Below are positions 48,401 through 60,400 of a stretch of DNA of 64,000 nt, piece by piece. The notes beneath the pieces were generated by a model. It was given only the letters and a program-made list of their open reading frames with translations, ran no database searches and was not told where the DNA came from. The stretch's first letter is position 1; every line of letters starts with the position of its first letter. Both the position numbers and the translations under genes were made by a program. Origin of the DNA: Bugula neritina (Eukaryota; Bryozoa; Gymnolaemata; Cheilostomatida; Bugulidae); the NCBI GenBank assembly GCA_964035545.1, contig OZ037773.1, positions 1,798,751-1,862,750 on the forward strand, read 5' to 3'.

Positions 48401-51400
48401 TGTTGTAAATTTCACCCAGTTCAACTTTTCAAGTGTTATACACATTTGTTTGGTGATTATACTGTTATCATAAGAGTGTGCTGTGTGATTGTTGGAACTT
48501 CTCAAGTGAATTCAACTCGCTCTTCTTTGCCAATTCCGGTGCTGCTGTGAATAAAAAGTTTAGTGGTTGTCTCCCTTGTCTCTGGCTTGCACTCAGCTCT
48601 CAGTGACAGTCTCGGTGTCTGCATTCCATCAGCTATGATCTATTTATCACATTGTTTTAAAGATAAACAGATTATTGATTATAATACATCCGCTTTGATT
48701 GTGGCAGGTAGACTTACCAACCGTCTCAGCGCCGACTTCATTACTCGCCTGTAAAATTAGTTGACTGTCTCTGCGCCGAGTACCGGCTATTCCACCAACA
48801 GACCTCTTTGAGGCATAATTTGATGTAGAATTTCTCAGGTTACTCGCAACGTGAGACAATAACCTAATTGGAAAAACTAAAATTTGAGTTTAGGAAGCAA
48901 AACTTGAAAATTTAAAGGGACTACATTTTTCTCCAACTGTTATAGTAGACATATTCAGCATCAAGTACTTTCATAGCCCAGGTCAAAGGTTAATCTCATG
49001 CAGGTTGCAGCTGAAATCACTTGCTATTGATGAATTATTGATATATAGAATAACAAAGCTGGGATATTTAGCAAGCTCATGTTTGTTGTTTGTATAGTGT
49101 AATATGTACACTTGTGTAGCTGTTGCAAGTTACCCACTACTTTGTTTATACTGTATTACTAGTTAGTAACCCAATACCTGTAAACAAAGTGGACTCTATC
49201 ACCATTTCCACTGATCTTTTGTTGACTTTGTTGTTTAATAGAAGCAATTCAGTTATGGGATACTTTATATAAATAATACTGCTGGCAATCTGTGTCAAGT
49301 AGTCACTTGTATTTCATTATTTCTTTGGGAATTAGCAGACTGCAATTTGAAACTTTTAAGCAGTATTCATCGTCTGTAATATATGCTATGATATAATCTA
49401 CTGGATGATGTATTATATAATCTACAACTGGATTCTGTATAAACTGTAGTTTCTTTTAGCCTCATTTCCAATGTAACTTGGTAATATTCAATTGGGGGAG
49501 GAGGGCTGCAGTCTTAAAACTTCTTTGTAATACGATTTGTTTACAGCCTTGTGGTACACTATTGTACAGGAGTTACCCGCTCGCCATAGACTCCACTACT
49601 ATATAATCATAATATGATATGTTTGATCTATTTAAATGGTTGCAGTTGGTTAGGGACCTGCAGAATCTATTGTTTTGGTGCATATTACACATATGGTCTG
49701 TATCCACAGTACGTGTGTCTACAGTATATATGTATATACAATATATGTGACGTATATACAGTATGTGCGTATATACAGTATATATGTATATACAGTACAT
49801 GTGTATCTATAGTGCATGTAACGTGGTTATACTAATAGAGGTATAAACTGTTGAGTTTAGAGCTGAAAGTATTTTCTTAACACACTCTAACCAGTCTGTG
49901 ATTTGAAGCATAGCTCATCAATTGTCACTAATCAGTAATAAATACCTGATTAGTATTCTTTAAGATTCTATCCAGTTATTACACACTAGTTAGTTCTAGT
50001 ATAGTATTTATATGGTAACAGTGACACTGTATTTATACACTACAGTATTACCCTATGTTGTATTACACAGTATGTTATAGTGTATTATACATTGTAGTAT
50101 TGCCCTATACATTTTGTATTATGCAGTATATTATAGTAATATAGCACACACTGTATTATACACTGTAGTATTACCCTATGTTGTATCACACAAAGTTATG
50201 CCTGTGTAAATATTGATAAGAAATTAGTAATCAATTAAGTTTAAGTAATTACCCATACTAATGTTGGTCAATAATAACCACTATTTATTACAGGCTATTA
50301 GATTGATTATATCTATTGTATTGTACTTTGTCAATGTGTTTGTATTGTCTTTAGTAATTCTTTTCTTTCTACCTGCAGCTGTTGTATAGAGGCAGCTAAG
50401 GTGTGCAACAGAGCCCAATAGGCTGTGGCTAATTGTTATTATAATGCTATTATTTAATGATAATCATATTTAATTCTCTCAATTTATGTCTGTTTACATT
50501 GAGTTAGTCAATATGAAATTTTATTCTACTTAATGGGATGCTATGATTTGTAAGAGAGGTGAATGAACAAGTGACAGAGTGAGTATTTAAACCACCTGGT
50601 AACGGACAACCTTTGTTATGCTGTAGATATTCCAAGATGCCGGGCACGAAGTGTTGGAAGCCGCCTTTGATGGGTACAATGCTTGTATATTTGCCTACGG
50701 ACAGACAGGCTCTGGCAAAACCTACACTATGATGGGTGAGTGGGCATTCTTCTGAATTAGATAGACAACTCCAAAGCCCAAAGCTTGACTTGTATTATAA
50801 TTTGAAAGAGAGGTAGATAACTTCAAGACGTAACACTTGCTTCACTGAAATAGGCGAGTGGTAAGACAGGAAGTATCTGTTGATATGCATACATGGGGAT
50901 AGCTAGTCACTAGTCAGTATACTTATTTAGCAGGGAAAACAACTCCAAACAATGTAGCTGCTATGCTTTTCATTACCGGGTCGGTTTAGAGTTTAGATAG
51001 CCTAGCTGACATCTGCAATTTTCTATTTTAACAGGAAATGGAGAAGAGGAGGCGGGGCTAACTCCCAGAATCCTGCAAGGTCTCTTCTCCCGAGTGAAAG
51101 AAGCTCAAGACCACCCAGAATGCAGCATTTCCTGTCGTGTCGACGTGAGGTTAGCCAACAGCTTTGCGTATTGTGTTATAGTATACAGTAAAAGTTAGAT
51201 ACAGTGCTCTCTACATATCTGACTGAGCTACGGGTCTCGAAATCTTAGTTTGTGACATAGTAGAATACCAGATTTAACTCACAGTCCGTTAAACTCTGCC
51301 ATTTTGTCTTTATATACACATTTATAAACCACAAAACTGGGGGCTTAAGCCCTTCTCCATGATTTTTGGAATTTAGTGAAAATTGGAGTCTTGAGATACA

Positions 51401-54400
51401 GAGGGAGCGCTGTATATCATAGTATACAAATTAATTAGATATATCGATATGTTGATTGTGGTGTTGCGTAGTTACATGGAGATATACAATGAGAAAGTCA
51501 GAGATCTTTTACGACCTTCAATACCAAAGAGAGGTCAAGGAAATGAACGATTTACTCTGAAAGTGAGAGAGCACCCTAAAGATGGGCCATATGTTCAGGG
51601 TTAGTACTACCAGATGGCTATCTTATTATTATTAGCAGTAGTAGTATTACCACATTACTGTTATGTTTAGTACTAGTAGTAGTAGTAGTACTACCGCATG
51701 ACTGTGTTATGTTTTGTGTTAGTATTTTTAATAGTTTTAGTAACACTGATAGTCGTACAGTTACACTGCGATCTGTTGTGTTTGCAGATTTATCCCGGCA
51801 CATAGTGAAAGACAACGAGTCAGTGCAGGCACTGCTAGACAAAGGCAATGAGAAGAGGTATTTATTACACTTATAGGTTTTATATTCTACTAAATCATCT
51901 CAGATTCATTCTTATAAGAAAAGGTTAAACAATTGTGGCTGTATTCTCTGTTGTCTCCAGCTCTATCATTTTTTTAAATTTTCCACTTTTTTGGCCAATT
52001 TCTAGGAAATATTAAATTACTTTTCTCAGCTTAGTACTAGAGTTACTATGAGTATTACGATCTATTTTGGGGTTGTCCCACCTTTTGTACTCATTTGTAT
52101 AACTGAACATTATGAATATTAGGATTTGGTTAGGAGTTATCATACTTCTTTGTACTCTTATTAGAATAACTGCGGCCACTCACTACCATGACCACAGCAG
52201 CAGAAGTCATGCCATATTTACTATAAACTTTACTCAGGCTAAGTTAGACAAGGATCTGCCGTGTGAAACTGTCAGCAAGATCCACCTCGTAGACCTTGCT
52301 GGGAGGTAAGTTACAGTAGATGTAGGTTAGTTACAGTAGATGTAGGTAAGTTGCCGTATATGTGAGAAGGTTACAGTAGATGTGAGAACTGAGAAAGTTA
52401 CAGTAAATGTAAGTAAGTTACAGTAGATGTAGGTAAGTTACAGTAGATGTAGGTAAGTTACAGTAGATGTAGGTAAGTTACCTTAGTAAGTAAGCTGAGG
52501 TAAAGGTAGATATGTTGGGTTCTGCCACATGAAGCAGGCTTTTGCATGTGAGAGCTTATATTGTAAAATCTGCTGCTAGAGCTACTTGCGACACACCGTA
52601 AGTTGCCAGAGGAACGAAACAGGAGTGACCAATTGTATTTGGTCACAGATTTACTGCTCCATATTATAAATTGTATAATTTTAAAATCTCACTCACTATA
52701 AGTTTCATAATGCAAAATTGATTTAAATAAAAGGGTGAAACTGAACTATGAAAAATGGACTTTCCAAATAGTACTCAGTCTATTATTTTGCAGAAAATTT
52801 TTGTTAGCATGTTGACGGCATGGAATCTGTGCAGAGCAGTCATGTTCTCTTTGTACAGAAATTTGCTTCGCGAGCCGTGGGCCCTTTTTAGGTATGTAAG
52901 TTGAAGGCAAGTGGGTCAGTTAGAGCGGAGGTAGGCAAATTGTAGGAAATGTAGGTAAGTTAAAAGTAGATAAGCTACAGTCAAGTAAGTCATACTTGTT
53001 ATTTCAGTGAAAGAGCTAATCTAACAGACTATGACAGAGAAAGACTGAAAGAAGGAGCTAACATAAACAAGTCCCTCGTAACCCTTGGCAACGTCATCAA
53101 ATCTCTGGGTAAACCTTGGCTATATATTATGTAACCATATTCTAGTATATTATGTAATCATATTCTAGAATATTATGTAATCATATTCTAGGATATTATG
53201 TAATCATATTCTGGTATATTATATAACCATATTCTGGTATATTAGGTAATCATATTCTGGTATAATATGTAATCATATTCTAGTATATATTATATAATCA
53301 TATTCTAGTATATTATACAATAATATTCTAGTATATTATATAATCATATTCTAGTATATTATATAATCATATTCTAGTATATTATATAATCATATTATAT
53401 CATATTATGTAACCATATTCTGATATCATATAATCATTTCTGTGTTTTGTGATAGAACTGATACATCTTCGATCATGTCAAGACAGAATGGGTAAATGAC
53501 CGATATTTCCTTGTTGTATAGTGTAGACCTATGATCCTGTTGTATATCTGTTAACTTCCTATTCTATGTGTGCATTTCCTCTGTCCACCAAGTATACTCC
53601 CACACTAACTGCTCCTCGTTGTTGGGACTTAGGCTAGTTTCAACTGTTCATCTGTCTATTCGCTTATATGTTTACTATCACTTATAAGCCCACAATCAAT
53701 CAACAGACATGTTATTAACTCACTTCCTGTTAACTGGCGTAAGAGTTGATAACTTGTGATTTTGTAGCCAGTCATTCAGCAAACTTTGCAACTAGCCGTG
53801 ACAATCTAACAGGCTCTCTGATTGGCTCCTCTCAAGGCCTTCTGTCCAGTAGTGAACTGCTTAACAGAAGCTCTAGTCCTGTCTTCAGGAAGAAATCTTC
53901 AGCCAATCTGTTTGTACCGTACAGAGACAGCGTGCTGACGTGGCTACTCAAGGATAGTCTGGGAGGCAACTCCAAAACTATTATGATAGCCAGTGAGTTG
54001 TGTCAATGTAATATATTATATCCTCTAGTATGTATTATATTATATTATATGCTATTAAAGACTATATTGCATATATTGGCATATAGTATGTAATATATTA
54101 TAATATCTTGTATATATTATGTTATCTTATGTTGTCTAATATATAATGTATAACATTATATAGTTTGCATTATATTATGCTACATTGCATATATATTTTC
54201 ATGTAGTATGTAATATATTATAATATCTTGTATGTATGACAGCATATATTCTGTATCATATTACAATATGTTGTAGATATATCACCATCTAGTCTGTATT
54301 ATGCTGAAACGTTGAATACGTTACGATATGCACAGCGAACCAAAAGTATTATCAACAAACCCACAGTCAATGAGGTGATTTTTGTCTATATAATATTATC

Positions 54401-57400
54401 AACACATTTAGAGTATGTAAGCTCATGTCTATATAATATTACTGTCAAAAACATTGTTAGCGGACTGCTTTATTCTCTTCTTTGAAATCTCCTGTTGCCT
54501 CACCTTCTACAATACTCACAATCAACCTGATCTCTTCGTTGTTACAGGACGCACATGTCAAGTTGATACGAGATCTCAGAGGAGAGATAAACAGACTAAG
54601 AGAGCTGCTAGTATCCTCTCATCTGGTCAGTCTATTTTGGAGTTGTCTTCTTACATACTGCTACTGACTGATTACAGCTTCAATGTTCTTTGACTTGGTA
54701 GAAAGCTGTGGCACATTTGATGAAATGTCATGTTGTTTATTGCTAGTTTACTATATCTATCACTTGCTGACACTTGCTGATGCAATCACAAGTACTTGCT
54801 GCCACTTGTCACCTCCACTATTGTCAACCGACTATACTAGTATTCTGCATTACTTCAGGCTCAGTCACCCTCTCTCACCGACATTGACAGTAGCCTAGTA
54901 GAGAAGTTGGAAGAAAACGAGGCTGTAGCCAAATCTATGCTCTCCAACTGGTTAGATAAGTGGCAGGAAGCTCACGATATCATGAAGGTGAAGGTCATAT
55001 TTTGTCCTATGCACACAGTAGCTGTAACTAAAATGTCGGTTTTTGTTGTCTTTAGTGATTACAAATTGGAGTCATACTCCCTGCACAGTCTTTGTTTTGG
55101 TTGTTTGATTCATTTGACTTGCTACATTAAATTATTATGTTTTCTTAAGTTTTCATAGTATGAAATTCAATGTAATAGGTTATATCAGTGTAATATATGT
55201 TGTATAAGATATTATGTTATACATTTTACAACATATATGGTATATATTATATTATATATACGTTGTCAGATGCTATAATAAATATTGTATTACGTACACA
55301 GATGCAATGTTACATTGTATAGTATATTATATATTTTTGTATATAGTATATATTTGTAGTATTATATATGGTGTATAGTAAATATTATATACATATATAT
55401 TATATATATTGCCATATGCAATGCTACAATGTATAGTATATATTATATTATTGTATATATCTCAGGAATCAGATATCATGATCAGACGTGGGAGAAAGAC
55501 AAGCTCCATGGGAGTTATAATAGACTCTCAGTTGCCTCATTTGGTTGGAATGGATGATGATATACTGAGTACCGGAGTCATAATATATCATATCAGAGTA
55601 TGTATTACAGTAATATATCATATCAGAGTATGTATTACAGTTTTATATCATATCAGAGTATGTATTACAGTAATATATCATATCAAAGTATGTATTACAG
55701 TAATATATCATATCAGAGTATGTATTACAGTAATATATCATATCAGAGTATGTATTACAGTAATATATCATATCAGAGTATGTATTACAGTAATATATCA
55801 TATCAGAGTATGTATTACAGTAATATATCATATCAGTGTATGTATTACAGTAATATATCATATCAGAGTATGTATTACAGTAATATATCATATCAGAGTA
55901 TGTATTACAGTAATATATCATATCAGAGTATGTATTACAGTAATATATCATATCAGAGTATGTATTACAGTAATATATCATATCAGAGTATGTATTACAG
56001 TGATATATCATATCAAAGTATGTATTACAGTAATATATATCAGAGTATGTATTACAGTAATATATCATATCAGAGTATGTATTACAGTAACATATCATAT
56101 CAGAGTATGTATTACAGTAATATATATCAGAGTATGTATTACAGTAATACATCATATCAGAGTATGTATTACAGTAATATATCATATCAGAGTATGTATT
56201 ACAGTAATATATCATATCAGAGTATGTATTACAGTAATATATCATATCAGAGTATGTATTACAGTGATATATCATATCAGAATATGTATTACAGTAATAT
56301 ATCATATCAGAATATGTATTACAGTAATATATCATATCAGAATATGTATTACAGTAATATATCATATCAGAATATGTATTACAGTAATATATTATATCAG
56401 AGTATGTATTACAGTAATATATCATATCAGAGTATATATTACAGTAATATATCATATCATGTGTTACTGTAATATATCATCTTGGAGTATGTAACACATC
56501 ACGATATGAAGCTGCAATATATTATATGTAGGTGGGGACAACTACTATTGGAACTGAAAGTTCTGACCGGAGATGTGACATTGTACTGCATGGTCCTGGA
56601 ATAAAGACTGAGCACTGTGTTATCAAGTACACAGATGGGAACGTCTACCTGCTGCCCCACTTTCAAGCTGGTTGCTCAGTGAATGGTGCTGATATAACGG
56701 AAGCTACTAAATTAACTCAGGGTAGGGTGTTGTAGACCTTCCTGCTTTCGTATGACTTTACGTTTTACTTAACAATATTACTAACAATAATCCAGTGCTA
56801 TAATATATTATATATGCTGTATTACTGTAATATATTACAGGTGACGTTATGTTACTGTAATGTGTTACACGCTGCAATGTATTACTATAACATATGACAT
56901 GCGATGTTATATTACTGTAGTATATGACATTCAATGCTATATTAATGTAATATATTACAGGAGATGTTATATTACTGGGCAAGACTAACATGTTTAGATT
57001 CAACAATCCAACAGAAGCTGCGAGACTGAGAAAGAAAAGAAAGGTGAGATATGATATTTTGATGTTTGTATATCATAATCACCTACATGTATCTGTTCAC
57101 AGTATATATTCACAGTATATATTCACAGTATATATTCACAGTAGATATTCACAGTATATATTCACAGTATATATTCACAGTATATACTCACAGTATATAT
57201 TCACAGTATATATTCACAGTATATATTCACAGTATATTATACGCTGTACTTCCAGTAAATTCTCTCACTAATAATAATGTTTGCAGCTAAGACTAAACTG
57301 TAGTGTGCCTGATGTAAGCCTCTGTGTAGTTTATCTGCATCTTCTTGTCTCTTTATCTGCCTTGCCATCTGCTCCTCTGCCTTGCCATCTGCTCATCTGC

Positions 57401-60400
57401 CTTGTCATCTGTCTTGTCATATGCATGTTATGTTGACTATGGTGTTTCAATGAGCTATATGCACTTCACGTTGTATCAGGCAGGTGATTGTTTACTGTTA
57501 ATACTTTGTCAGTTATTGTTGTCAGCATTTAGCACTGATTCCTTTATAAACTTGATAAACATGTGATTGCTTTCACTATTCCAGTCATACAACTTAAGTA
57601 ACTAACCATTTCTGCTGTAATAATGAGTTATGTTTTGTAGCTGAACCACATGAACAAGGTATATCTCTGTTTGTAGTGACACCAACCCAATGTGTCCTTC
57701 AGTTCCAATCCTGTTGTCACATTGTTACATTTAAGAGTTGTTTCCCCTACAAAATTATTTTCCAACTAATTCATTTTTCCATTTTCTAACTACTGATTAA
57801 ACTAAGTTTATTCTCACTATCATTTTTATCCTTAACTGGAGATCTTACTATGTGGTTGTGTCAAGAGTGCTTATACGCTGCCCGCCACTTATTTGTCCAA
57901 TCAGAAAATTGCTGACTTATTGTGCAAACTTTTTCTTCTTTAGTCTCTTAATGACATTGGAGTTGATCGTAAAACAAGCAGCAACCTTGAAATGTTATTC
58001 CGAGCCTCAGTTTCACATGCTAATAGCATGGGCTCTCTTGTGACAAGTAGGATGGATTGTGACACGCCCTCACCATCCCACAAGATGGCGGACCATGAAG
58101 TGTAAGTATCAAAGCATCCCAAATGTGTATTATTAGTGTTCCATGAAATGTCTAATTTAAGAAGTGCTTCTAAAATTATAGAAGTCTCAAAATTGTTGAC
58201 CTCATAATTTCTCATTAAACACTACATTATGAATGAATTGTTATTTGGAGTTGTTCCTTCCCAGTGTAATGTCATCTTTATAACAATTATAGATATCTAT
58301 TCCGGTCTTGCAGGTAAGCATCCTACTATTGTAAAGTTTCTTTGAATTTGTTGTTGTGATTGTGTTGCTATGGTAACAAAAATACGGCATGCAGATTTCA
58401 TTCCTCCTGTTTTTTGGCGTTTTACTCAGTCTATTTACTTCCGTCAGTATCAGAGTGGAGAGGAGAGAGCGATAGTTTGTTATTAACTGTAGCTGGAATT
58501 TCCATCTCCAGCCATTTCAGTAACCTATAAAACCGCCCCTCTCCTGATTCACTTTAATAATTTCCAGCACTCAGGTGTTGGGTATTTCCAATATTCCCAA
58601 CAGCTCACTTGTTCATCTCATATGTTACCAGCAAATGACATTCAACTGTATTAAACTTTAAAGTTTTAAGTCAGCTCAGTGATTAAGCTGTGTGTTGCAG
58701 CAGCTAAAAGAATGGCATGCAATCAAAGTCAGCAATAGTTTCTATTAGTGCTACAGTACCATGGACTACAAAGTCATCAGCATGAGCACAGAATTGTTTG
58801 AGCATACAACTCCCAGTCTGTAGATGGTAGCTAAGATATATAGCAGGGGTGGGCAACTTCTTTTGCATGAGGGCCAAGTTCAGAAGTCGGCCAAAATGAA
58901 GGGTTGCATGATTGTGCACATAATAAATTTTATCATAATAAAGTAATTTGTCACCAAACAAACCAGATTGCTTATAACAATTTTTACTTATCTTAAGCAT
59001 TAAAAAGGCCACTGAAAAAATTGGCAAAGGGCCACAAGTGGCCCTGGGGCCCTTCAGTTGCCCACCCCTCATATATATAAACTCACAAAGGTTTATAGTC
59101 ACCATCCCTGTGAGAAAACCCGTGATGGAAGGGGTTTTTATTAAAGTGGGCTAAAGACTTATTCAGATAAGGCACAGGAGCAAGTATGACTGGATGCACT
59201 TCCTAACATCACCAATGGCCTTTACTGGGGTTCAAACCCATGACTTCGTGTTTACTAGGCAAACGCTCTAACCTCTAGACCACAGCTGCTCCCTGATATA
59301 TATATATGAATAACTTAATACGGCATGCCTGAACTGTGCACTTCTCCAATCCCCAGTTTAAGTTGATTTCTGCATCTTGTGGTTTCCACAGAGTATGATT
59401 TAGATTTATACAGGATAACATAATACTTGCTTGTATCACATATGGGTGTCTTGATTTTCAGTATAATATAAGTGTGGCATACACAGTAAAGAGTGTAGAC
59501 TATATAGTATAGATTGTAGAACACACAGTATAGATTATAGACTACACTATATAGACTGTAGAATACACAGTATAAAGTAGGCTATAGACTATATAGTATA
59601 AATAACAGAATGCACAGTATAAGGTGTGGAATACACACACAGTATAGAAAATAGAGAATAGAATGCACAGTAGAGTGTAAAATAATCTAAAGAACAGAAT
59701 GCACAGTATAGAATACACAGTATAGAGTATAGAATACACAGTATAGATTATACAGTATAGAGTATAGAATACACAGTATAGAATATAGAGTACAGAGTAT
59801 AGAATACATAGTATAGAGTATAGAATACACAGTATAGAGTATAGAATACATAGTATAGAGTATAGAATACACAGTATAGAGGATACAGTGTATATTGATT
59901 CAACTGTTATGCTTGTAGTCAAGACCTGGATGCATTCTATCACTCAGAGGTGGAGAGAATTCAGAATGCAAAGTAAGTTGTCCTATAAATAATATATTAT
60001 ATATCTGTATATATTCTTATATCATACATCTCAACATATTATATATATGTATATATTCTTATATCATACATCTCTATATACTCGTATTATATATCTGTAT
60101 ATATTCTTATATCATACATCTCAACATATTATATATCTGTATGTATTATTATATCATACATCTCAACATATTATATATCTGTATATATTCTTATATCATA
60201 CATCTCAACATATTATATATCTGTATATATTCTTATATCATACAACTCAACATATTATATATCTGTATATATTCTTATATCATACATCTCAACATATTAT
60301 ATATCTGTATATATTCTTATATCATACATCTCAACATATTATATATATGTATATATTCTTATATCATACATCTCAACATATTCTATATCTGTATATATTC

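Noticed and set aside
48563-48859. Overlapping open frames in kinesin intron 3
   Set aside because: No conserved domain and no suitable splice phases; probably chance.
55600-56494. Long repetitive open frames in three frames across the kinesin intron 14 array as separate proteins
   Set aside because: They are by-products of a stop-free 30-bp unit. Only the frame continuous with the kinesin exon is of interest.
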